A DNA stretch of 64,000 nucleotides from Bifidobacterium saimiriisciurei (GCF_010667655.1 NZ_WHZU01000004.1:62001-126000); one strand, 5' to 3'; positions 19,438-28,992 are shown, numbered from the stretch's first letter. The notes: generated from the letters alone by a model not told the origin. Numbers and translations are program-made.

Positions 19438-21482
19438 GCCTTTGGTCAAGTCTGCTACAGACTTATGATGCGGTACAGGACATTACCGGAATTGTTCCTA
19501 TTAACTCGGATGGAGTGCCGGTTGTAAGAAAAGTGTTACTGCCTTTGTTTCATACGACAATGAAAACGAGGTTGTGCATCACTCTCAATCAACATGGTGA
19601 ATTGGTAAGCATTGAGAAAGACAGTGAGGATTTCGAGACTATTATTCCATGCACGGAACAATCGGCCGGTCGTTCAGGGAAAAACATTCCGCCTCATCCA
19701 TTGTGCGATAAGCTACAATATGTCGATAGCAAATACGACAAAGTCAAGTATCGCCATTATATGGATCAGCTTGCTGAATGGAAGGGGAATAATGTCAAGC
19801 TGAATGCCATTTACCTGTATCTTGCTGAACATAGTGTCATTGACGATGCGCGCTCTAAAGGGGTGGAGATTCACGAGAACAAGGACAAAGATCTTGGCGT
19901 ACGATTTGCTGTATGGGGGGAGGACCACGTTCCAGAAACTTGGATGGATCGCGAAATCTGGGCTCTATGGATACAGCATGAAGAGCCGCGTGAGCCGCGT
20001 AACGGATTTGATATGTTAGGAGAGGATTTACATAAGGCCTCCTACAATTTCCCGAAGAACATCGTTAGTATCAAGGGTAATGCCAAATTAATTTCTTCTA
20101 ATGATGAGAAGAACTTCACATTCCGCGGGAGATTTATTGATCAACGTGAAGCATTGAGTATTGATTCATTGACCTCACAGAAAGTGCATCTGGCATTGCG
20201 CTGGTTGGTGAACAACAACGGTACACTTACTGATACCCAAGATATCGTGGTATGGGCGGTTGACAAACAACCGACTGAGCATATCGTCGATTACTCTGGC
20301 AACTCATACGACGTTTATGAGAGCCTGCGTGACTTCTACTACGTCGATGATGATACAGAAGAGAACGATATCCTGACCGATAGCGAGAAACTCAGTGCCG
20401 CGCATTCTCAGGTAGCTGCCAATTATGCCGATCGTTTCGGTAAATTGCTGAGAGGATATGGCGAGAAGTCTGCTCTCGATGCGATTAAGGAACATAGTCG
20501 TCGTATAGTCGTGGCAATTCTCGATGCCGCGACACCAGGAAGACTGAGTGTCACATTCTACCGGGAATTAGCGGAAGATGAATACATTGAAAACGTGATT
20601 CGATGGCATGAAGATTCGGCATGGAACCTCACTCGGTTTGAATCATCATCCGACGGTGATCGTTCGGAAGTGAGCGTCGGAAAGAGAGAATCTAGTTCGG
20701 ACTCTAGACGGATTGACTATATCGGTGCTCCATCATTCAAAGACATCATCAACTGTGTGTATGACAGTGATGATTGCAATCGCAACAAAACTGGATATAT
20801 CAAATTCACTAAGAAAGTCAAGAAGCAGCTTGTTGAATGCATGTTCGGCAATAACAATCTGCCACAGTCATTGCTGCAAGCTGCATTCCGTCGAGTCACT
20901 CGGCCTCAAAGCTACACCGCTAACAAGGATCGCCGTAAGAATGAGATGACGTGGCGACGCGACTTCGAAGTTGCATGCAGTATGTGGAGAAAACACTTCA
21001 TCGAACAGGAACGGCGGCGTTTCTCCGAAGTAGAAAGGAATCCGATGGCTTTACTGGAACTAGACGATAACCGCAGGGATAGAGATTACCTATACGGTCG
21101 GCTTTTGGCGCTCGCAGACAGCTTCGAGTACAGAGTGCTGAAAAACCAGCAGAAAAGAAACAGTGCGTCGAGCAGAGCAACGAACGCGATTCGGCTGATG
21201 AACAGTTTTTCGGCAAAGCCGTTCGTTACTTGGGGCAATCTGTGGAGCCAGCTTCAACCCTACCTGAAGAGTGCGTACACACAGTCGCCGTTGATTGCAA
21301 AAGGTTTTCAGGATGATATCGACTGCGTGATTAATGCATTCAAACCAGGAGACTTCGAAGACAATAGTACCCTGTCGGCATTATTCCTGCTCGGCTACTC
21401 TCATGAGCGCAAATATTTGATGGATCAGATGGGCAATAAGGGAAACAAGTCCCATGTATCCGAAACCAATGAAGGAGAATGA
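19434..21482 (+). CDS. cas8c: CRISPR-associated large subunit Cas8c/Csd1 (type I-C)
   Basis: Large subunit of type I-C Cascade; it recognises the PAM and helps displace the non-target strand. Length is 682 aa, slightly above the usual 580-640. The N-terminal MSLWSSLLQTYDAVQ and the downstream PLFHTTMKTRLCITLN region resemble Csd1 proteins, but the family is divergent and the call also rests on position between cas5c and cas7c. ATG 19434 overlaps the cas5c stop by four bases, so translation is normally coupled to cas5c and might suffer from the premature stop. The C-terminal 145 codons probably also encode Cas11c from an internal start. Confidence 0.9.
   Translation: MSLWSSLLQTYDAVQDITGIVPINSDGVPVVRKVLLPLFHTTMKTRLCITLNQHGELVSIEKDSEDFETIIPCTEQSAGRSGKNIPPHPLCDKLQYVDSKYDKVKYRHYMDQLAEWKGNNVKLNAIYLYLAEHSVIDDARSKGVEIHENKDKDLGVRFAVWGEDHVPETWMDREIWALWIQHEEPREPRNGFDMLGEDLHKASYNFPKNIVSIKGNAKLISSNDEKNFTFRGRFIDQREALSIDSLTSQKVHLALRWLVNNNGTLTDTQDIVVWAVDKQPTEHIVDYSGNSYDVYESLRDFYYVDDDTEENDILTDSEKLSAAHSQVAANYADRFGKLLRGYGEKSALDAIKEHSRRIVVAILDAATPGRLSVTFYRELAEDEYIENVIRWHEDSAWNLTRFESSSDGDRSEVSVGKRESSSDSRRIDYIGAPSFKDIINCVYDSDDCNRNKTGYIKFTKKVKKQLVECMFGNNNLPQSLLQAAFRRVTRPQSYTANKDRRKNEMTWRRDFEVACSMWRKHFIEQERRRFSEVERNPMALLELDDNRRDRDYLYGRLLALADSFEYRVLKNQQKRNSASSRATNAIRLMNSFSAKPFVTWGNLWSQLQPYLKSAYTQSPLIAKGFQDDIDCVINAFKPGDFEDNSTLSALFLLGYSHERKYLMDQMGNKGNKSHVSETNEGE
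21045..21482 (+). CDS. cas11c: Probable internally translated small subunit Cas11c, within cas8c
   Basis: Type I-C Cascade is known to contain a small subunit translated from inside cas8c. Here an in-frame ATG at 21045 (Cas8c codon 538) is preceded at ideal distance by AAAGGA (21034-21039), one of the best ribosome sites in the operon. The product would be 145 aa (MALLELDDNRRDRDYLYGRL...), almost wholly helical in appearance, basic in its middle part and ending with Cas8c. This is a sequence-based prediction supported by known biology of the family; production of the protein is not shown. Confidence 0.65.
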   Translation: MALLELDDNRRDRDYLYGRLLALADSFEYRVLKNQQKRNSASSRATNAIRLMNSFSAKPFVTWGNLWSQLQPYLKSAYTQSPLIAKGFQDDIDCVINAFKPGDFEDNSTLSALFLLGYSHERKYLMDQMGNKGNKSHVSETNEGE

Positions 21483-21485
21483 CCC

Positions 21486-22346
21486 ATGACTACTTTGCAG
21501 AACAAGATTGATTTCGTGTTGGTATTTTCTGTGGAGAATGCCAATCCGAATGGTGATCCCCTGTCGGGCAACCGCCCCCGTATGACTTCTGATGGCCGAG
21601 GAGAAGTGTCCGATGTCGCATTGAAGCGCAAGATTCGCAATCGTCTGCAAGATGATGGAGGGCGTATCTTCGTGCAGTCTGCTGACCGTGCCGATGACGG
21701 GGCGCGTTCTTTGTCTGATCGAATGCAGACGTTTTTGAAGACACTGGACAAGGATGAGCAGAAGCAGAAGGCCATTGTCTCTCGAAGAGTCTGTGAACAG
21801 TGGCTCGATGTGCGTGCCTTTGGACAGGTTTTTGCGTATAAGTCCCAGAAGGGCGACAAAAACAAAGGTGTTGATTCTGTATCCTTAGGCGTCCGTGGAC
21901 CGGTATCCATTCAGCCTGCTTTCTCGTTAAACGAGATTTCGATTGACGATATCCAGATTACAAAGTCCGTGAACAGCGAAACAACCGAGAACGATTCAAA
22001 GTCGTCTGACACTATGGGCATGAAGTACCGTGTCTCGGGTCGTGCGGTGTATGTGACCCGCGGCAGTATCAGTCCCCAACTCGCGGAGAAGACTGGATTC
22101 TCTGATGAAGATGCGGAGAAGATTAAGGATGCTCTACTTACTCTGTTCGAGAACGACGAAAGCTCCGCGCGCCCGGCAGGTTCGATGGCGGTTCTCAAGA
22201 TGGTGTGGTTCACACACGATTGCAAGAGTGGACAGTATTCGACGGCCAAGGTCCATCATTCTGTGAGTGTTGCAGCCGATGGCCATGTTGATGTCAATCG
22301 GACCGAAATTCCTGACCTGCACTTTGAAGTGCTTGACGGTCGCTGA
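21486..22346 (+). CDS. cas7c: CRISPR-associated backbone protein Cas7c/Csd2
   Basis: Backbone subunit present in about seven copies along the crRNA in type I-C Cascade. It has an RRM-like RAMP fold. The N-terminal NANPNGDPLSGNRPR segment (residues 18-32) is diagnostic for Csd2/Cas7c, and LGVRGPVSIQPAFS and the C-terminal HHSVSVAADGHVDVNRTEIP also fit. Length is 286 aa, normal. ATG 21486 follows GAAGGAGAATGACCC three bases after the cas8c stop. A 77-base gap without obvious hairpins separates it from cas4, the largest gap in the cas operon. Confidence 0.95.
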   Translation: MTTLQNKIDFVLVFSVENANPNGDPLSGNRPRMTSDGRGEVSDVALKRKIRNRLQDDGGRIFVQSADRADDGARSLSDRMQTFLKTLDKDEQKQKAIVSRRVCEQWLDVRAFGQVFAYKSQKGDKNKGVDSVSLGVRGPVSIQPAFSLNEISIDDIQITKSVNSETTENDSKSSDTMGMKYRVSGRAVYVTRGSISPQLAEKTGFSDEDAEKIKDALLTLFENDESSARPAGSMAVLKMVWFTHDCKSGQYSTAKVHHSVSVAADGHVDVNRTEIPDLHFEVLDGR

Positions 22347-22423
22347 ACCGCTTATCGCGATCTTTGTTACCACTTCTAAAGCTTCTAGACGTCTGATTCG
22401 GAATTTCGTTCAGAGGAAAAGCC

Positions 22424-23119
22424 ATGAATGGACCAACTGAGTACCCGGAAGATGATTGGTTGGCTCTTTCGGGCCTTCAGCATTTCGCGTTTTGCAGACG
22501 GCAGTGGGCGTTGATACATATCGAACAGCAGTGGCGAGACAACTATCTCACCACTGCTGGTTCTCTGGAGCACGATCGTGTCCACGACTACGGTGAATCG
22601 GAGACTCGTGGAGATTTGCTCATCATGCGTGATCTTCGCGTGTTTTCCCGGAGGCTCGGAATCACCGGTGCATGTGATGTGGTCGAATTCCGTGCGTCTG
22701 ATGATGGCGTGTCTCTACATGGGAGGACTGGCCTGTGGAGGCCTTGTCCCGTGGAATACAAACACGGCAGGCCAAAACGGCAAGATGCGGATCGAATTCA
22801 GTTGTGTGCTGAGGCAATGTGCTTGGAAGAGATGCTTGTCTGCTCCATTCCTGAAGGTGCGTTATTCTATCAGCAGACCAGACGGCGGGAACAGGTTGAG
22901 CTCGATGCACCGCTGCGGGAACGGGTCACCTCTATGGCTCATGAAATGCATGGGTTGTTCAAGCGTGGATATACGCCGAAAGCGAGGCCGTCAAAGTCCT
23001 GTCAGGCATGTTCGCTACGCGAGATCTGTATGCCCAAACTAGCCAAGATGCAATCTGCCAAGCGATTCATCGAGGAAGTCATGCAGGCGGAAGCCGGAAA
23101 AGAAGGTGCTCAAGAATGA
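22424..23119 (+). CDS. cas4: CRISPR-associated exonuclease Cas4
   Basis: RecB-like nuclease that trims prespacers and helps choose PAM-flanked spacers together with Cas1-Cas2. It has an N-terminal Cys (Cys24 in FAFCRRQWA) and a C-terminal CQACSLREIC cluster, which provide the four ligands of the Fe-S cluster. The nuclease core contains GACDVVEF and the PVEYKHG motif (Glu-x-Lys). Length is 231 aa. ATG 22424 has GAGGAAAAGCC upstream. Its stop overlaps the cas1 start by four bases (ATGA). Confidence 0.94.
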   Translation: MNGPTEYPEDDWLALSGLQHFAFCRRQWALIHIEQQWRDNYLTTAGSLEHDRVHDYGESETRGDLLIMRDLRVFSRRLGITGACDVVEFRASDDGVSLHGRTGLWRPCPVEYKHGRPKRQDADRIQLCAEAMCLEEMLVCSIPEGALFYQQTRRREQVELDAPLRERVTSMAHEMHGLFKRGYTPKARPSKSCQACSLREICMPKLAKMQSAKRFIEEVMQAEAGKEGAQE

Positions 23120-24147
23120 AGCAACTGCTTAACACGTTGTACGTGACCAGTGAGGACGCCTATTTGTCCCTGAAAAACGACAATGTCGTCGTGCAGCAAG
23201 GGGAATCCTTGCTCGGCCGAATCCCACTTCGTTCCTTGGAAAGCATTATGTGCTTTTCGTACAAAGGCGCTTCGCCGGGATTGATGGGCAAATGCGCGGA
23301 GTTCGGAGTAGGGCTTTCATTCTTCTCTCCGCAGGGGAGGTATTACTGCTCCATCCTCGGGGAGAAGAACCGTAATGTGCTCCTTCGACGGGAACAGTTC
23401 CGTTTCGCCGATGACGAGAACGAGGCCTTGACCTTTGCCCAATCGTTCATCGTCGGAAAAATATACAACTGCCGCTGGGTTCTTGAGCGGACCAAACGTG
23501 ACCATGCGCTGCGAGTCAACAGCGAACGCATTGCCGGGCAAAGCGAAAAGCTGCGGCAAGCCCTGTTGAATGTTCGTGATTGTTCGTCCATAGACGAGTT
23601 GCGTGGCGTGGAAGGATTGGCCGCCAAGGATTATTTCTTTACGTTTGACGATCTGATTCTGCGCAACAAGGACGATTTCTTCTTCCAAGAGCGGAGTCGC
23701 CGCCCGCCGTTGGACCGAATGAACGCGCTGCTGTCGTTCATATATGCACTGTTGACCAGTGACTGTGTTGCCGCGTTGCAGGGAGTGGGACTCGATCCCT
23801 ATGTGGGGTTTCTGCATGCCGATAGGCCGGGGAGAGCGTCCTTGGCATTGGACCTCGTTGAGGAATTCCGTCCCGCCATTGCCGACCGGTTCGCACTGAC
23901 TCTGGTCAATACCGGGAAAATCAAACCAGCTCAGTTTGAGATTCGCGAAAATGGTGGTGTTTTCCTTACGGAAGGAGGACGTAAAAGCGTGCTCGCCGCT
24001 TGGCAGAAGCGCAAGCAGGAAACACTTACTCATCCGTTCTTCAACGAAAAGATGCAGTGGGGGTTGATTCCATATGCACAAGCACTGTTGTTGAGTCGTG
24101 CGATTCGCGGAGATTTGGATGCATATCCGCCGTTTATGTGGAAATGA
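23116..24147 (+). CDS. cas1: CRISPR-associated integrase Cas1 (type I-C)
   Basis: Metal-dependent integrase that inserts new spacers with Cas2. The conserved metal-site segments are present: the glutamate region before RSRRPPLDRMNALLSF, the histidine in GFLHADRPGR, and the acidic patch ALDLVEEFRP. Length is 343 aa. The frame is open upstream to 23008, but the real start is ATG 23116, which overlaps the cas4 stop and gives the family N-terminus MKQLLNTLYVTSEDAYLSL. No damage is visible, so adaptation may still work even if interference does not. Confidence 0.96.
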   Translation: MKQLLNTLYVTSEDAYLSLKNDNVVVQQGESLLGRIPLRSLESIMCFSYKGASPGLMGKCAEFGVGLSFFSPQGRYYCSILGEKNRNVLLRREQFRFADDENEALTFAQSFIVGKIYNCRWVLERTKRDHALRVNSERIAGQSEKLRQALLNVRDCSSIDELRGVEGLAAKDYFFTFDDLILRNKDDFFFQERSRRPPLDRMNALLSFIYALLTSDCVAALQGVGLDPYVGFLHADRPGRASLALDLVEEFRPAIADRFALTLVNTGKIKPAQFEIRENGGVFLTEGGRKSVLAAWQKRKQETLTHPFFNEKMQWGLIPYAQALLLSRAIRGDLDAYPPFMWK

Positions 24148-24155
24148 GGTACGGG

Positions 24156-24446
24156 ATGATGGTTGTTGTAACCTACGACGTCAACACGGAGACGCCGGCG
24201 GGAAGGCGGAGACTGCGCAATGTAGCCAAGATATGCATGAAGTATGGGCAGCGAGTGCAGAACAGTGTTTTTGAGTGTTCGGTAACGCCATCTGACTACT
24301 TGGTGTTGAAGCATGATTTAGCAGCAATTGTGGATGAAACGTGCGATAGCTTGCGCTATTACAATCTCGGTTCTCGCTATTCTTCAAAAATCGAACACTA
24401 CGGAGTCCGGAGGCATGTGCCGATTGACGAGGTGATGATGCTCTGA
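24156..24446 (+). CDS. cas2: CRISPR-associated Cas2 (type I-C)
   Basis: Small ferredoxin-fold protein that bridges two Cas1 dimers. The first strand MMVVVTYDVNTETPAGRRR, with the conserved Asp after TY, and the QRVQNSVFEC segment are diagnostic. I chose ATG 24156 (96 aa) because GAGGT lies five bases upstream and this gives the usual length. ATG 24144, which overlaps the cas1 stop, would add four residues and cannot be excluded. It is the last cas gene, and the leader and array follow. Confidence 0.94.
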   Translation: MMVVVTYDVNTETPAGRRRLRNVAKICMKYGQRVQNSVFECSVTPSDYLVLKHDLAAIVDETCDSLRYYNLGSRYSSKIEHYGVRRHVPIDEVMML

Positions 24447-24742
24447 CGATAGAATGGTCATGGAGTATTTCCGTGCTTAGAGGTCGTTGGCTTCGTCATC
24501 GATGTTTGGCGCGAAAGGTAAGCTCTCATAGAATCTGCCATCTTTCGCACCTTCGTGAGTGAATTTTGAAGACGGTTTTTCCGTTCTTCTAGATGCTTGA
24601 TAGCTTCAGAGTGGATGCTCCTCCGCCTTTTATGGAAGAGTTTCGCGATTTCGTGGGCGGAGAGACGAATGATTATTCGCTATAATCAGCATCGGTAATG
24701 GGCATTGTTTCCATATAATGGAATATGGTGTCCATTTCCGCA
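24447..24742 (+). promoter_or_regulatory. CRISPR leader
   Basis: This A/T-rich non-coding stretch lies between cas2 and the first repeat. It contains two perfect TATAAT hexamers, at 24681-24686 and 24714-24719, either of which could start the pre-crRNA. No convincing -35 precedes them. GCGAAAG and CTTTCGC, about 27 bases apart near 24510-24548, could pair. The intact repeats next to it and decayed ones at the far end fix the array orientation. Confidence 0.75.
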
Positions 24743-26511
24743 GTCGCCCCTCACCCGAGGGGCGTGGATTGAAATACATCACGGCCCGCGTGGCCGACAC
24801 CGAACTCGGGTCGCCCCTCACCCGAGGGGCGTGGATTGAAATTGCGAGAGGGACGCTGCACTGCCAATTGTCTGCGTCGCCCCTCACCCGAGGGGCGTGG
24901 ATTGAAATACCGGAGGGTCCGACCACGAGATCGGCGAGACCGGTCGCCCCTCACCCGAGGGGCGTGGATTGAAATTTCAGCTTAGCCGCCTAGGATGAAA
25001 TATGGTGCGTCGCCCCTCACCCGAGGGGCGTGGATTGAAATAGGTCATCGAGCGTCTTCTGCGACGCGTCGAGGGTCGCCCCTCACCCGAGGGGCGTGGA
25101 TTGAAATCTTTCGATGATTGGGCGGGTATGAAGCCCCCGCCGTCGCCCCTCACCCGAGGGGCGTGGATTGAAATCACTTCCAGCATCACAGGAGACAAGG
25201 GGCCGGGGCGTCGCCCCTCACCCGAGGGGCGTGGATTGAAATAAACACGACGACTAAATAAAGGATTAAACATGGTGTCGCCCCTCACCCGAGGGGCGTG
25301 GATTGAAATCAGAACGCCTTTTGGCAGACGCTCGTACACGATGGTCGCCCCTCACCCGAGGGGCGTGGATTGAAATTGGCTGTAGGTCCAGTAGGTGGCC
25401 TCGGTCTTACGGTCGCCCCTCACCCGAGGGGCGTGGATTGAAATAGCATGCGCGGACAGTCCGAGACCGACAACGTGTGTCGCCCCTCACCCGAGGGGCG
25501 TGGATTGAAATCGCTTCGACCCCGAAAAGCCGTTCGCCCGCCAATGGTCGCCCCTCACCCGAGGGGCGTGGATTGAAATTGCCTCCAAAACCCACACGCG
25601 CCATGGACCGTCGTCGCCCCTCACCCGAGGGGCGTGGATTGAAATATCCGCGGCGCCAGGAACATCGGCGGACGATGGGGTCGCCCCTCACCCGAGGGGC
25701 GTGGATTGAAATACGGTACAGGGGTCGAGCCAGCCCGTCACCACCGTCGCCCCTCACCCGAGGGGCGTGGATTGAAATGATTCCCGCACGGTCCACTAGG
25801 GTGCCGCGTCAAGTCGCCCCTCACCCGAGGGGCGTGGATTGAAATCTTCCGTCGCACAGGGGGTACGGTGCGTACTGGTCGCCCCTCACCCGAGGGGCGT
25901 GGATTGAAATCGCAGGGATGGAGACCTGCCATCACCAGCGTGACCGTCGCCCCTCACCCGAGGGGCGTGGATTGAAATGGATACGACCCCCACGACGAAC
26001 ACGACCAGGCCGGTCGCTCCTCACCCGAGGGGCGTGGATTGAAATTCCGAGAAGGAGACGAGAGCGTTCCGCCGCCGTGTCGCCCCTCACCCGAGGGGCG
26101 TGGATTGAAATTCGATGGCGACGATAACCCTATGGATATCACGTGTCGCCCCTCACCCGAGGGGCGTGGATTGAAATGTCCGGCATGGGGAGCCTCCACC
26201 ACCCGAGAATCGGTCGCTCCTCACCCGAGGGGCGTGGATTGAAATCACGTCATGGAAGGCACCTATGACACCATCGACGTCGCCCCTCACCCGAGGGGCG
26301 TGGATTGAAATATCAAATACGGCGAGGACGGCTCGTCCCTGACCAGTCGCCCCTCACCCGAGGGGTGTGGATTGAAATTGGCTCGGCCTCGCACCACACG
26401 ACCTCGAACACAGTCGCCCCTCACCCGAGGGGCGTGGATTGAAATACCGGGTAGGCGTTCAGGATTCCCCCGAGCATTGGTCGCCCCTCATCCGGGGGCG
26501 TGGATTGAAAT
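24743..26511 (+). CRISPR. Type I-C CRISPR array, 27 repeats and 26 spacers
   Basis: The 33-base repeat starts GTCGCCCCTCACCCGAGG and ends GGCGTGGATTGAAAT. Its core CCCCTC-ACCC-GAGGGG forms the crRNA hairpin and it ends in the conserved ATTGAAAT tail. Repeats begin at 24743, 24810, 24876, 24943, 25009, 25075, 25142, 25210, 25277, 25344, 25412, 25479, 25547, 25613, 25680, 25746, 25813, 25878, 25946, 26013, 26079, 26145, 26213, 26279, 26346, 26413 and 26480. Spacers are 32-35 bases. Variants: 26013 and 26213 have C to T at base 6, 26346 has C to T at base 21, and 26480 lacks one base. I see no identical spacers. Spacer targets cannot be read without a search. Confidence 0.98.
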
Positions 26512-26545
26512 TGGTCAGTGTTCATTCTCACGCTCATATCCGGTG

Positions 26546-26618
26546 GCCGCCCCTCACATGAGGGGCATGGATTTAAGAAGGACTGGAACAACCCCGCCTA
26601 AGAGGCATAGATTGAAAT
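26546..26618 (+). repeat. Two decayed CRISPR repeats at the distal end
   Basis: The copy at 26546-26578 lies exactly one spacer length (34 bases) after the last good repeat. It keeps CCCCTCA-CA-TGAGGGG but has changed flanks. A second relic ends with ATTGAAAT at 26618, and its preceding spacer has been shortened to a few bases. These mark the oldest end of the array. Confidence 0.8.
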
Positions 26619-26632
26619 ATGAAGGAGGAATG

Positions 26633-26842
26633 ATGACCATTCATTATCTTGGCGTTACCGACGTTGCCAATAAACTTGGCATAGCCACGTCTGCCGTCAG
26701 CGCCTATAAGCTTCCCGAGCCGGACGTCATGATAGGACGTACCCGAGGGTGGAAAGAGGAGACCATCGATGCATGGAATGCCGCTCGTCCTGGGCGTGGT
26801 GTTGGCGGAGGTCGGCCGCGCAAGAAGCCGAAGACCGACTGA
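26633..26842 (+). CDS. Small helix-turn-helix protein at the end of the CRISPR array
   Basis: This 69-aa basic protein has an N-terminal helix-turn-helix of the excisionase/AlpA-MerR type (VTDVANKLGIATSAVSAYK, residues 7-25), a wing-like GRTRGWKEETIDAWNAA, and a Gly/Arg/Lys tail. Such small proteins act as phage or plasmid regulators or recombination directionality factors. AAGGAGG at 26622-26628 precedes ATG 26633; an overlapping ATG at 26630 is too close to the RBS. The RBS begins three bases after the last relic repeat. No integrase gene is nearby. A role in controlling the CRISPR locus or as a remnant of its mobility is possible but only inferred. Confidence 0.65.
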   Translation: MTIHYLGVTDVANKLGIATSAVSAYKLPEPDVMIGRTRGWKEETIDAWNAARPGRGVGGGRPRKKPKTD

Positions 26843-27023
26843 AAAATGACGGGGCTTCAAAGTTAGGTGAAGAACATGGTACGGAATACGATATCGCGTT
26901 GATTTAGGATTCCGTGCCATGTTACGGGCTGTCATCGTTGATGAAATCGTTGAAATTTCAACGATGATGACTGCCTGACTTGCGTGGATTGCGGTAGGGA
27001 AGGATGATTTGGGCGAAATTGGC
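26843..27023. other. Non-coding region with a 20-bp palindrome
   Basis: No gene is supported here. At 26946-26965 there is a perfect palindrome, ATCGTTGAAATTTCAACGAT. TCATCGTTGA at 26932-26941 can also pair with its right arm. A diverged copy of the downstream 51-bp repeat (ATTCCGTGCC) may lie at 26909. GCGTGGATTG at 26982 echoes the CRISPR repeat, perhaps by chance. Confidence 0.5.
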
Positions 27024-27351
27024 GTTCCGTGCCGCGAATTTGTGGCAGGGAGTGGCGATGGCGGGAGGATTGTCGCTCCGTGACAGAGGCCGAGGGCACG
27101 GAGCGGCGATTTCGGAAGTCGCCGCGTTCCGTGACGGATATCGGTGGCAGGGAGGAACAAGGAACGCATGTTATGCCGTTCCGTGACAAGAAGTCGTGCC
27201 ATGGGACGACGATGCCGGGAATTCTTTCGTTCCGCGACAAGGAACCATGCCTCGGAACGACGATACGGGAAATTGTCGCGTTCCGTGCCGTGGGACCTGG
27301 CCGTGGAACGGCTGCGCCGAACGCGTCTCGCATTCCGCCGCAAACCGCCGC
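27024..27351. repeat. 51-bp-period degenerate tandem repeat upstream of argH
   Basis: The motif GTTCCGTGAC recurs with little change at 27024, 27075, 27126, 27178, 27229, 27280 and (decayed) 27332, i.e. every 51, 51, 52, 51, 51 and 52 bases. Units 4 and 5 also share GACGACGATxCGGGAA. Each unit starts with GTTCC, and several carry GGAAC about 27 bases on, giving an internal dyad. Because two units are 52 bases long, the reading frame is not kept, so these are not protein repeats. Function is unknown. Confidence 0.75.
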
Positions 27352-27387
27352 TATGTAGCCATACGCTGATAGCCTTGCAAGCAGCTT

Positions 27388-27440
27388 CGTACACGCGCGT
27401 GCGTTCGCATCTACGCATACGTACGTGCGTACACGCATGT
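27388..27440. other. Alternating purine-pyrimidine tracts upstream of argH
   Basis: Strict alternation runs for 17 bases (27388-27404) and, after a short break, for 29 bases (27412-27440), including TACGCA and TGCGTA arms around ACGTACG. Such tracts can form Z-DNA or cruciforms under supercoiling. They end 25 bases before the argH start codon, in the region where the promoter or leader of argH must lie. Confidence 0.55.
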
Positions 27441-27465
27441 CCACGATGACAGAAGGAGTGCATCC

Positions 27466-28944
<1,479 letters not shown>

Positions 28945-28992
28945 TCGCCTCATAGGATTCGCAGGACTCCGGGAAGACCGGGAAGACCATTG

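Noticed and set aside
24718..26127. Open frames with a repeated SPLTRGAWIEI or FNPRPSGEGR pattern
   Set aside because: They are translations of the CRISPR repeat in various frames and are not proteins.
24776..26479. Self-targeting spacers
   Set aside because: I saw no spacer matching another part of this window by eye, but the check was not exhaustive and does not cover the rest of the genome.
26981..26991. GCGTGGATTG, resembling the CRISPR repeat end, as a further relic repeat
   Set aside because: Only ten bases match, without the CCCCTC/GAGGGG core or correct spacing; chance cannot be excluded.
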